Origin: Lachnospiraceae bacterium
Lineage (GTDB): Bacteria; Bacillota; Clostridia; Lachnospirales; Lachnospiraceae
Length of the DNA: 47,269 nucleotides
Assembly (NCBI GenBank): GCA_017615545.1
Contig: JAFZZY010000009.1
Coordinates: 1 to 47,269, forward strand
Reading direction: 5' to 3'
The notes beneath the pieces are model-generated. The model had not been told where the DNA came from. It ran no database searches and saw only the letters and a list, made by a program, of their open reading frames with translations. Shown here in pieces: positions 27,901 through 34,271 of this stretch (position 1 is the first letter of the stretch; each line of letters opens with the position of its first letter). The position numbers and the translations under genes are program-made.

Positions 27901-28319
27901 TGGTCACCGAGTATCCCCAATCCGGGGATCTCTAATTGAGCCGACCACGATTTTTGAGATCTGTGTGCCAACCAGTCATCTACATAAACTGCTATTTCTT
28001 TTCTGGACTCATCGTTCAGCCACACGTCGAGCGTTGGTTTTTTATGTTCATCGTCGCCTTCCGGCAGTTTCAACCACTCCTCCAACAAAACCGTAGAACC
28101 GACGCGACCTCCAAAAAACGGTTCAATACCTTCACCGGCTGAATATGAATCTCCCATGGAGACAACGAGTCGACCGCTGTCCGTTTTCTCCGAAATCGGC
28201 TGTTGATCCTTATAAACGTCGGCATCTGCGTCATGACCGGACACGGAAACCAGAGATAAGATCAAAGATGATACTACCAAACCGACCAATGGTTTCTTCA
28301 TTCTTCTATTTCGTCTCAT
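24927..28319 (-). CDS. Secreted SGNH hydrolase with two DUF6273 domains and LRRs
   Basis: This 1130-residue exported protein has a signal peptide at about 1-33. An SGNH/GDSL esterase domain follows (about 50-420), with the nucleophile S58 in GDSYSAGEG, GGND ending at D211, and H399 in SIHPNEDG. Two DUF6273 domains (about 448-665 and 675-890) share FGRYE-DG, WEQCSLR-WLN and GVRPVI patterns. A Pro/Thr/Glu linker, an EF-hand-like segment (FDLDENGVLSSEEL) and about eight 21-residue leucine-rich repeats (LTELDISHNTEL) close it. There is no LPXTG. The enzyme part would cleave an ester; the other domains probably bind a surface or ligand. ATG 28319 has GGAGGAGG six bases upstream and overlaps the upstream lipoprotein gene by 14 bases. 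Confidence 0.92.
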   Translation of the reverse strand: MRRNRRMKKPLVGLVVSSLILSLVSVSGHDADADVYKDQQPISEKTDSGRLVVSMGDSYSAGEGIEPFFGGRVGSTVLLEEWLKLPEGDDEHKKPTLDVWLNDESRKEIAVYVDDWLAHRSQKSWSAQLEIPGLGILGDHKYEGKASADWYFVASSGAVAWHIFDTQDKEFILGNGNTYKRNLEAQIHVLEELNREDRVPDYITLTLGGNDLGFSEILKQVAIYPTYNNPKYLDAYLMDAVCKLTEDVDGLEGKLESEKNPQRVTESVKDRLKKTYKALNDAAQIGDKKPYILVAGYPHLLNDSWNKFGKDIRDLFTNLNILDPVEARKINSKIDFFNGVLEKIVGECKEEGLNIEYIDVQKAFEGNEPYTATPWINGVLGSSIEDLNFLPPVSAYSIHPNEDGARLGYAACVQAKINELEAKRVQEQEDEGPTAISVTTDPLAEYDVATFGRYEIDGNEKNGKEEIEWIVLEDDGEEMLLMSKEALDAKPYNNEYTMSVTWEQCSLRNWLNNDFYNAAFSGEEKNMIVESDVENPDNPNGTDGGSSTKDRVYLLSIDEASWYLPTDDMRRSEATAYAVKNGVSVHAFDNCGWWLRSPGTYASESADVTSTGAVRSTGLYVSNNCNGVRPVIRVKKSAVIPPYINDDGYLVFGRYEQDGDTTNGKEPIEWVVLEENEKGRLVISRYILDCVPFNNKYEDVTWETCSLREWLNKDFLNEAFSKAEQTLIPKVHLKNSGVEMPGGNDTEDQIFCLSLEEVAKYYEVELDKYAFFGFCKELITLPTEYAKANGLHTFRAKDCIDEPIGDEYWMDGYAPKGYQASITDLSGTYWWLRTMGWDTDVCAVFPNGYAGPHYESGVSSGGYGVRPVIWIGEASEPETEIPTTEEETKPTKPAPNPGADVEINEVNFPAEAFREYVSQEFDLDENGVLSSEELSQVEKIYLSKKELSSLQGVEYFYNLQSLDLRNVKITDLDISYNTALTSLVCDRNGLTELDISHNTELKSLLCTNNKLTELDISHNTALETLHCEYNSLTALDVSHNPNLVNLICYNNKLTALDVSQNPALVYLSVNNNSLSGLDLSQNPALEILACAHNNVTALDITKNKKLESLIVDQGTQVTGLTSKVRTDYEK

Positions 28320-29016
28320 CGGCTACCTCCTCCAAATTTATAGACTCGAGTGTTTTTGCATCGATTTTGTCGATCACGCGAACATCCAACACCGTTTCTT
28401 TCGGTATGGTCAGGTAAATGCTGTTCGTGCTACTGTCATAACTTGCGATCTGCCTAGTCTCGGAGAACTCGACAGGAACCTTATCCATATGTTCGAGATT
28501 ATAGGAGGACGGATATGCGAAAAACAACCCGTCGATCACGGTGATGACCCACAACTCATTTTTCGATGTCACATAGTATATGTCGTAGATCGGGTGCGTT
28601 TCAGAAGAACCGGAGGAAACCTCTGCCGCTTCTATGAAACTGCCATCGACCGAATAGCACGTCATTATCGAGCAGTCAGAAAATCCTCTTTCCCTAAGTT
28701 CGTTAACGACATCCTTCTCCGAAAGTGTATTCTTAGAGTCTTTGACTGGAGTGATCGATATGACCTCGGCCCTCTCCTCGAAGTATTTCTGAACATCGAG
28801 GCTCTCCGAAACGACCGTAGGATCCTCTGTGCTCTCCTGTGGGGTTCCGGGCTCGGCACCGGTCGCGTTTTCTTCTGATGTGACAGGTGCCGTTGTCACC
28901 GCAGTCGTCGCTGCAGTCGCCACGCTCGTCTCTTCCTCTCCGCCCTTTTTACATCCGAACAGGCTGCCCGCCGCCAGGGAAGCCGCGAGCAAAAACGCAA
29001 ATCCTCTTCTTCTCAT
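28306..29016 (-). CDS. Lipoprotein of unknown function
   Basis: This 236-residue protein has a lipoprotein signal (LAASLAAGSLFGC, lipidated Cys at residue 22), a Thr/Ala/Glu-rich linker to about 65, and a folded domain with strands such as HPIYDIYYVTSKNELWVITVIDG. No family is recognised. The frame continues up to 29124, but ATG 29016 starts the signal peptide directly and follows a GGGG site. It lies 20 bases after the BspA-like gene and overlaps the SGNH gene, so all three are probably translated from one mRNA and placed on the same surface. Confidence 0.85.
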   Translation of the reverse strand: MRRRGFAFLLAASLAAGSLFGCKKGGEEETSVATAATTAVTTAPVTSEENATGAEPGTPQESTEDPTVVSESLDVQKYFEERAEVISITPVKDSKNTLSEKDVVNELRERGFSDCSIMTCYSVDGSFIEAAEVSSGSSETHPIYDIYYVTSKNELWVITVIDGLFFAYPSSYNLEHMDKVPVEFSETRQIASYDSSTNSIYLTIPKETVLDVRVIDKIDAKTLESINLEEVADETK

Positions 29017-29036
29017 GATTTCATTCCCCCTATCGT

Positions 29037-29861
29037 CTACTTCGTTGTATACTTCACACCATTGTTCTTGCAGTACTGCTCGGCGTAGGAACCGGCCGCC
29101 ACAGTAACGGTCAGGTTCGGACAATCCTTAAATGCATCCTTGCCGATCTCTGTCACGCTGGCGGGAATTTCCAGCTCGGTCAATGCAAGGCAGCCGCAGA
29201 AGGCTTCCTCCCCGATCGACGTCGCATTGGCCGGAAGCTCGACCTCGGTCAGTGAATTGCAACCGTAAAACAAGTTCTTCTCTATGCGCGTTACGCCTTT
29301 CGGTATCTTAATGGATGTCAGCGATTTGCAGCCGAAAAACGTATCGTTTCCAATCTCTGTTACGCTGTCCGGGATCTCGATGCTCTTCAGACTCGTACAC
29401 CAGGTAAATACCTCTGTTTTGATCTTCGTAACACTGCTCGGAATCACCACATTATCGAGTGCAGAGCACTCTTGGAATGCATTGCCGTTTATCGCCGTCA
29501 CACTGTCCGGGATGACGACAGTGGTTATTTTAGAGTTTCGAATAAATGCGAACGAATCTATTTCGGTCACGCCATCCGGGATCACGACGGTCTCATCCTC
29601 CCCTTTATAGCGCGTCAATTTATTGTTACTGAATTCAAAATCACCGACGGTTCCGTTTAAGCCGCCTTCGGTCTCTTTCGGTGCCTGCGTTTGCGAAGCT
29701 TTCGTTCCCTGTGTTTGTGAAGTCTTCGTAGCTTCGGTCCCGGAAACCCCGGGCTCCCCCGCAGTTTTAGCCTCTGTATTTGAAGTCGGCTCCGGCCCAC
29801 AGCCTACCATGCTGACACTCATTAATCCTGCTAATGCAATTGCTTTCCACGTCTTTTTCAT
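29037..29861 (-). CDS. BspA-type leucine-rich-repeat lipoprotein
   Basis: The 274-residue product has a lipobox (SMVGC), a Thr/Gln/Ser linker, and about seven BspA-like repeats of roughly 23 residues (pattern IPDSVTEIGNDTFFGCKSLTSI). Such repeats form a curved surface used in adhesion or protein binding. ATG 29861 (MKKTWKA) has GGAGG eight bases upstream and is better than the in-frame ATG at 29876, which overlaps that site. It is first in the operon with the lipoprotein and the SGNH protein. The promoter at 29894-29902 lies next to repeat array 2. Confidence 0.9.
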   Translation of the reverse strand: MKKTWKAIALAGLMSVSMVGCGPEPTSNTEAKTAGEPGVSGTEATKTSQTQGTKASQTQAPKETEGGLNGTVGDFEFSNNKLTRYKGEDETVVIPDGVTEIDSFAFIRNSKITTVVIPDSVTAINGNAFQECSALDNVVIPSSVTKIKTEVFTWCTSLKSIEIPDSVTEIGNDTFFGCKSLTSIKIPKGVTRIEKNLFYGCNSLTEVELPANATSIGEEAFCGCLALTELEIPASVTEIGKDAFKDCPNLTVTVAAGSYAEQYCKNNGVKYTTK

Positions 29862-29893
29862 CTTCTGAGCCTCCATGAAAATGAGATACCTTT

Positions 29894-29902
29894 ATTATAG
29901 CA
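29894..29902 (-). promoter_or_regulatory. Extended -10 promoter of the lipoprotein operon
   Basis: On the minus strand TG-C-TATAAT forms an extended -10 about 30 bases before the gene. No good TTGACA-like -35 is present; the -35 region would fall in the first palindrome of array 2 (29919-29954), so array structure could affect this promoter. Confidence 0.55.
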
Positions 29903-29918
29903 TTCTAAGCCTTAAAAT

Positions 29919-30472
29919 GCCACCAAAAGCTCCGTTTCAGCGTGCTTTGGTGGCTGCCACCCTAGCAAACTGCCTCCCGGATGCTTAAATCAGCAACCAA
30001 AAGCTCTGTTTCAGCGTGCTTTGGTGGCCGCCACCCCAGCGAGCTGCCTCCCGGAAGCTTAAATTAGCAACCAAAAGCTCCGTTTCAACCTACTTTGGTG
30101 GCCGCCACCCTGGCAAACCGCCTCCCGGATGCTTAAATTAGCAACCAAATGCGTTGCTTCAGCGTGCTTTGGTGGCCGCAAACCTAGCAAACTGCCTCCT
30201 GGAAGCTTAAATTAGCAACCAAAATCTCTGTTTCAGCCTACTTTGGTGGCCGCCACCCTAGCAAACTGCCTCCTGGAAACTTAAAAAAGCAACCAAAAGC
30301 GCTGTTTCAGCGTGCTTTGGTGGCCGCCACCCTAGCAAACCGCCTCCCGGATGCTTATATTAGCAACCAAAAGCTCTGCTTCAGCCTACTTTGGTGGCCG
30401 CCACCCTAGCAAACTGCCTCCCGGGAGCTTAAATCAGCAACCAAAAGTTCTGCTTCAGCCTACTTTGGTGGC
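29919..30472. repeat. Array 2: eight 36-nt palindromes, period exactly 74
   Basis: Units start at 29919, 29993, 30067, 30141, 30215, 30289, 30363 and 30437, each 36 nt. The arms are GCMACCAAAAGC and GCTTTGGTGGC with small variants. Two centre types occur (CAGCGTGC in units 1, 2, 4 and 6; CCTAC in units 3, 5, 7 and 8). Spacers are 38 nt and conserved. The 3' arm GGTGGC is followed by C and then GCCACC, so it can also pair forward. The array fills the gap between the lipoprotein operon promoter and the terminator of the 30567 gene. Confidence 0.95.
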
Positions 30473-30495
30473 CGCCACCCTAAGGCCGCGCATAG

Positions 30496-30539
30496 AAAAA
30501 GCGGAAACCGTCCGGATGTCACACATCCGGCGGTTTCCG
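30496..30539 (-). terminator. Terminator of the second LytTR operon
   Basis: On the minus strand the long stem CGGAAACCG-CCGGATGT with ACATCCGG-CGGTTTCCG (one bulge) has a 3-nt loop and is followed by TTTTTC. It ends the 30567-32056 operon just before array 2. Confidence 0.88.
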
Positions 30540-30566
30540 TAAATAAACTATATATCAAGCCATGCT

Positions 30567-31127
30567 TTACGCTTCGCTCTTTACTTCGCGGCTCAGGCTG
30601 ATCACGAGGGCGATCTGCATGCCTAAGATGAAGAAAGCTACAACTGCAGGCGTTGTGAGGATGCCGAGGATCAGCGCGATGGCAGCGCCTGCAATAGCGG
30701 CGATGCGGTAGCTGATCGAGCGGTACAGCCAGCTAAACGGAAGCATGTGTGCTGCATGCACGATGGCGAAGGCCATGACCATGCCTTCCGGGCGCTCCGA
30801 GTATACCCACATTACGATGAGGAGGTAGAGGAGCTGGTTCATGGTGAACAGGAAGCCGGCCTTACTCAGCGGGTTCGTCTTATCTGCGATCTTCACATGC
30901 ATGAAGTGTGCAAACAACAGTGCGAGCGGCATAAGCAACGGGGAAACGCAGAACGTGATGAGGTTCCGCAGCCCGATCTCCAGGCTTGTAAGTTGAACTA
31001 TTCCGATCCCCAGCCAGAGGATCACTGATGCTGCCATGAACGGCAGTCCCTTCTTCTGTGTCTTCGCGCAATCCGCGATCATTTCATTTAATGCTGTCTC
31101 ATGATATTCCTTGTTGATCGTTCTCAT
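30567..31127 (-). CDS. Multi-pass membrane protein of a LytTR operon
   Basis: The 186-residue product has about six membrane segments. The central NPLSKAGFLFTMNQLLYL loop stands out. I do not recognise the family with confidence; a distant link to DUF7010-like membrane proteins is possible. ATG 31127 (MRTINKEYH) has AAGGAG eight bases upstream; the earlier ATG 31145 overlaps that site. It overlaps the DUF3021 gene by 29 bases and is third in the operon. Confidence 0.78.
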   Translation of the reverse strand: MRTINKEYHETALNEMIADCAKTQKKGLPFMAASVILWLGIGIVQLTSLEIGLRNLITFCVSPLLMPLALLFAHFMHVKIADKTNPLSKAGFLFTMNQLLYLLIVMWVYSERPEGMVMAFAIVHAAHMLPFSWLYRSISYRIAAIAGAAIALILGILTTPAVVAFFILGMQIALVISLSREVKSEA

Positions 31128-31611
31128 ATTCTTGTCTCCTTTCATTCTGGTACGCTTTTAATTGCTGTGTGTAAACTTCACCTCGTTTTGCAAACACAAC
31201 ACGATCCAGAACTACAGAGATCACGTAGGATAATACGAACGTTCCGACGAATAAGAGCCAGAGCACTGCATTGCCCGAGCCTTCGAAAATGCCCATCCAG
31301 TAGAAGCAGGCCACTTCGAACGGCAGGAAGGCGATCATGAGGATCGTCAGGCGGAAAATGAACGATTTCCCTTTCAGAATCATCTCGGAAAATGCTCCGC
31401 AGAAGATCACGGATGCGCCGGCGCAGAACGCCAGGAGCTTCAGGGCAAATCCCACCGAGAGTGACTCGTTTCCGCGGGCTGCTGCGGTCAGCAGGACCAG
31501 GAGCATCAGCCATGTGAACGCGATCGTAAATACCATTCGGAACATCAACAATGCACTCTTTACATTGGCCCGTCCCATTTCTTTCTTTTGTTTATCTCTC
31601 GCTTCATTCAT
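31099..31611 (-). CDS. DUF3021-like membrane protein
   Basis: This 170-residue protein has four membrane segments after a basic N-terminus and a charged C-terminal tail that probably forms a helix. Gene order after a LytTR regulator and topology match DUF3021. The frame runs to 31683, but ATG 31611 has AGGAGG eight bases before it. It overlaps the LytTR gene by eight bases, so translation is coupled. It is the second such pair in the window. Confidence 0.8.
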   Translation of the reverse strand: MNEARDKQKKEMGRANVKSALLMFRMVFTIAFTWLMLLVLLTAAARGNESLSVGFALKLLAFCAGASVIFCGAFSEMILKGKSFIFRLTILMIAFLPFEVACFYWMGIFEGSGNAVLWLLFVGTFVLSYVISVVLDRVVFAKRGEVYTQQLKAYQNERRQEYENDQQGIS

Positions 31612-32056
31612 GCTCCGCACCTCCTGCGATCCGCTCCTTAAACGCCTTTGCGTACCGCCGCGAGATGTACAGGATCTCGTCATTGTCCATGGTCACGCGG
31701 ATATTCCGGGTGATCTCCGGCCGCAGCGCGCGGATGTGATAGATATTCACGATCAGCGACTTGCCGCAGCGGAAGAAATCGCGGGCGCTCAGCAGCGTCT
31801 CCAGTTCGTATAACTTCCGGTCTGTCTCATACACACCGGACTGCGTGTACAGGAAGACGTTGTTGTCCACCGCTTCGATGTACAGGATGTCCCGCACGGA
31901 TACGCGGGCCATTTCCTCGCCGGCATGTGCGATCAGCTTTCCGTCGTAATTTCGGATGTACCGTTCGAGATCGCGGACCTCACCGGTGATCTGCCGGCAC
32001 AGGATCTCTACGCGCATCTCGTCTTCATTGCTTGTCGTGTTTACAAATACTTTCAT
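31604..32056 (-). CDS. LytTR-family DNA-binding regulator
   Basis: The 150-residue stand-alone LytTR protein has its DNA-binding domain at about 48-145: VSVRDILYIEAVDNNVFLYT, FFRCGKSLIVNIYHI and EILYISRRYAKAFKE. There is no receiver domain. It is a clear paralogue of the regulator at 20230-20679. The upstream region carries a promoter (32118-32146) and, 10 bases further up, two 10-bp direct repeats with 12-bp spacing, the layout expected of LytTR binding sites, so it probably controls its own operon. Confidence 0.92.
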   Translation of the reverse strand: MKVFVNTTSNEDEMRVEILCRQITGEVRDLERYIRNYDGKLIAHAGEEMARVSVRDILYIEAVDNNVFLYTQSGVYETDRKLYELETLLSARDFFRCGKSLIVNIYHIRALRPEITRNIRVTMDNDEILYISRRYAKAFKERIAGGAEHE

Positions 32057-32117
32057 TTCAGTCTAACATGTTCTCCTGAGTCCCCCGTCGGGGAGGTTGT
32101 GTTTCAAACCTGAGTCA

Positions 32118-32146
32118 ACAATAAAGCAACACATGAAAAAAAACAA
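32118..32146 (-). promoter_or_regulatory. Promoter of the second LytTR operon
   Basis: On the minus strand TTGTTT (32141-32146), 17 bases, TATTGT (32118-32123). The imperfect hexamers fit a promoter that needs an activator bound just upstream. Confidence 0.6.
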
Positions 32147-32155
32147 GAGGTGGAC

Positions 32156-32187
32156 AGGTAAGCGGTACAAAACTGAAAGGTAAGCGG
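32156..32187 (-). promoter_or_regulatory. Candidate LytTR operator: paired direct repeats
   Basis: AGGTAAGCGG occurs at 32156-32165 and 32178-32187, identical 10-mers separated by 12 bases (22-bp period, two helical turns). LytTR proteins such as AgrA bind two 9-10 bp direct repeats with about 12-13 bp between them. The site ends 10 bp upstream of the -35 of the LytTR operon. Confidence 0.65.
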
Positions 32188-32192
32188 CTCAT

Positions 32193-32266
32193 GTGACACC
32201 GGGGACGGTTCTTTTTGTCACCTGTCACATGTGACATTGGGGACGGTTCTTTTTGTCACCTGTCAC
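32193..32266 (+). repeat. REP doublet A
   Basis: Two tandem copies (32193-32228 and 32231-32266) of a 36-nt element that begins GTGACA, contains GGGGACGGTTCTTTTTGTCA, and ends CTGTCAC, 38 bases apart. The same element occurs in the opposite orientation at 32885-32958 and 33526-33592. From memory the GGGACGGTTCT/GTCAC core is typical of REP sequences mobilised by REP-associated tyrosine transposases in Firmicutes; no such transposase is in this window. Confidence 0.85.
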
Positions 32267-32303
32267 CAACATGTGTCGCAAGCCCCACGTTGACGGCGCT
32301 CCA

Positions 32304-32864
32304 CTATGAGCGGCTCCACACGTAACAGTATGCCTGTGTCCTTCCCGCGAAAACCTCGCTTTTCAGCAGTTCACGGACTTCTTCTTTGGTGTACCAAGCG
32401 GAGCGGATCTCTTCATATTCGGAGTCACTTTCGGCAAATGTCCCGCGGGCGCGGCCGACGATGGTCAGGTTCTTCTCGTTCGAAAAACCAACCGCCGAAT
32501 AACTCTCGCCAATCACGTCCTCGATGGCGTAGAGCTCGAGTCCGGTCTCCTCGCGCAACTCCCGCCGCGCCGCCTCCTCGGGCGTCTCGCCGGGGTCGAT
32601 CAGCCCGGCCGGGAAGTTGTAGACCCACGCATCGACCGCCAGACGATACTCGCAGTCCAGCAGGATCCGCTCCCCGCTCTCGTCGAAGATCACCAGAACC
32701 ACAGCGTCGATCTTATCGCGCCGCAACGCCTCTTCAGTATTCATATTCGGGTCGCGGCTGATCATCTCATAGACCTTCTCATGCCCGCCCTCCGTCTCAT
32801 AGGTCACATCGTAGCGGGTAATGAACCTCCCCTGATGCACCTTTTCTATTTTTTTAAACTTCAT
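32304..32864 (-). CDS. Nudix hydrolase, ADP-ribose pyrophosphatase-like
   Basis: This 186-residue cytoplasmic hydrolase cleaves nucleoside diphosphates linked to another moiety. The Nudix box is complete: GLIDPGETPEEAARRELREE followed by TGL (about residues 89-111). Length and N-terminal strand pattern resemble ADP-sugar pyrophosphatases, but the substrate cannot be fixed. ATG 32864 follows AAGGAG by six bases; the upstream extension to 32936 reads through a REP element and is rejected. It is bounded on both sides by REP doublets in opposite orientation. Confidence 0.92.
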   Translation of the reverse strand: MKFKKIEKVHQGRFITRYDVTYETEGGHEKVYEMISRDPNMNTEEALRRDKIDAVVLVIFDESGERILLDCEYRLAVDAWVYNFPAGLIDPGETPEEAARRELREETGLELYAIEDVIGESYSAVGFSNEKNLTIVGRARGTFAESDSEYEEIRSAWYTKEEVRELLKSEVFAGRTQAYCYVWSRS

Positions 32865-32884
32865 AGTATCCTCCTTGTGACGAC

Positions 32885-32958
32885 GTGACAGGTGACAGAT
32901 AGAACCGTCCCCGGTGTCACATGTGACAGGTGACAAAAAGAACCGTCCCCGGTGTCAC
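32885..32958 (-). repeat. REP doublet B
   Basis: Two copies (32885-32920 and 32923-32958) of the element in doublet A, inverted, 38 bases apart. It fills the space between the histidine phosphatase and Nudix genes. It reaches to within about ten bases of the Nudix ribosome site, and its final bases supply the stop codon of the phosphatase gene. Confidence 0.85.
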
Positions 32959-33512
32959 CCCTTCTTGTGAAAGCCGGCGCACTTAAAATTCTCATCATAT
33001 ATGAAACTATCCACAAAACAATTGGGTATATGCCCATATGGCTTAATCTGATGCATTAGCATTCCATGCGTAACGATCAGAATTTTATCATAGCTCACAT
33101 ATTTGTCTAATACTCCCAAAAGCCTTTTTTCCATCATGTCAATGCTTTCCCATCTGCAAGGCTCTCCGTCTGGGTACTTCCCTTCATTCAATGCAAACTC
33201 TTTGCCGTAAGCTTTTGCTTCTCCAGCTTTGTTTTGAAATAGCAGATCGGGAATCCACTCATGCAGGTCGACTTCTACCTTCAGCGGAATATTCCTTATT
33301 CTGGATACGATTGCGGCCGTTTGCAGGCACCTTGTGTAGGGCGAAGACACAATAACGGAACATCCGTCGATCAAAGGATTCCATGCAGCTTCTTCCGCTT
33401 GCTTCTCCCCAATTTCAGTCAATGGTGCCAATTCTAAGCCTTGACCGATAAATCCTCTTTCATGACAGGGCTCGTAATCTCTTTCCCCATGACGCATAAC
33501 AATAACTTCCAT
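32955..33512 (-). CDS. Histidine phosphatase family protein
   Basis: This 185-residue cytoplasmic phosphatase of the phosphoglycerate-mutase-like family has the catalytic RHGE at residues 7-10, SSPYTRCLQTA near 57-67 and the second catalytic His in VTHGMLMHQ near 148. The substrate is unknown. Its base composition looks clearly AT-richer than the thiamine pyrophosphokinase and Nudix genes beside it. It is flanked by REP doublets in the same orientation, and its TGA lies inside the downstream doublet. Both facts suggest it entered this operon as a separate piece. Confidence 0.9.
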   Translation of the reverse strand: MEVIVMRHGERDYEPCHERGFIGQGLELAPLTEIGEKQAEEAAWNPLIDGCSVIVSSPYTRCLQTAAIVSRIRNIPLKVEVDLHEWIPDLLFQNKAGEAKAYGKEFALNEGKYPDGEPCRWESIDMMEKRLLGVLDKYVSYDKILIVTHGMLMHQIKPYGHIPNCFVDSFIYDENFKCAGFHKKG

Positions 33513-33525
33513 TCACTCTCTCCTT

Positions 33526-33592
33526 GTGACAGATAGAACCGTCCCCATTGTCACATGTGACAGGTGACAAAAAGAACCGTCCCCGGTGTCAC
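33526..33592 (-). repeat. REP doublet C
   Basis: A shortened copy (33526-33554, lacking the inner GGTGAC) and a full copy (33557-33592) of the REP element, in the same orientation as doublet B. They fill the gap between thiamine pyrophosphokinase and the histidine phosphatase and touch the AAGGAG of the latter. Confidence 0.83.
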
Positions 33593-34261
33593 TTAATCCC
33601 GGCTTTCAACCACGATGCAGTACCCGTCGCAGCGGATCTCGCCTACTTTCGCGGTCAATTCGTTGCTGACCGTGAGGCTGACGCTGAAATCCGTGCTCAG
33701 ATCCTCCGCCGGATATTTGAAACCCTTCATATACAGGTGCTCGATGCGGTCGCCGTACGGAAGCACCGAAACATAGGTGCCAAACGCATCGGCCGCGCGT
33801 AGCGTGCAGGCGTCGCGCACCACGCGCACGCGGTTATTCGCATCCAAAATGTATGCCTCGATCCCCGCGTCCGTCGCCTGCTTCAGCAGGCCAATGCTGC
33901 TGATGGTCTGGTCCAGGCGCGTGCCCGTGCAGCCCAGCATCAGGATCTTCTTCGGCGCCAGGCTGATCGCATAGCGCAGCGCATGCTCCGTGTCGGTGTC
34001 ATCCTTCTCCGGGATCAGTTTCTCCACGTGCGGCAGCGCGCGGATGCGCTCCCACTGCGCAGTGTCGACCGAGTCGAAATCGCCGATCGCGCGGCTCGGC
34101 TCCAGGCCTGCCTCGAGGATCGCGATGGTCCCGCGATCCACACCGATCAGCAAGGCCGGCATCTCCGCCTCCTCAAACACGCGGCGAATGAACTCCGGCT
34201 CGACCGTTCCTCCCGCGACCAGGATCACGGTCTCGCCGTTCTTCGGTATATCTTTCTTCAT
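33593..34261 (-). CDS. thiN: Thiamine pyrophosphokinase
   Basis: This enzyme transfers pyrophosphate from ATP to thiamine to form thiamine diphosphate, in the cytosol. The 222-residue protein has IGDFDSVD (about residues 59-66), the metal and phosphate motif EKDDTDTEHAL (about 84-94) and CTGTRLDQTISSIGLL (about 109-124), where the usual final His of GTRLDH is Gln. The product is the cofactor of the phosphoketolase encoded at 35973. It starts 10 bases after the PHP gene with an AAGGAG site; its TAA is directly next to REP doublet C. Confidence 0.93.
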   Translation of the reverse strand: MKKDIPKNGETVILVAGGTVEPEFIRRVFEEAEMPALLIGVDRGTIAILEAGLEPSRAIGDFDSVDTAQWERIRALPHVEKLIPEKDDTDTEHALRYAISLAPKKILMLGCTGTRLDQTISSIGLLKQATDAGIEAYILDANNRVRVVRDACTLRAADAFGTYVSVLPYGDRIEHLYMKGFKYPAEDLSTDFSVSLTVSNELTAKVGEIRCDGYCIVVESRD

Positions 34262-34271
34262 TATCTGCTCC

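Noticed and set aside
32865..32936. N-terminal extension of the Nudix gene
   Set aside because: It would translate REP sequence; the internal ATG has a proper ribosome site.
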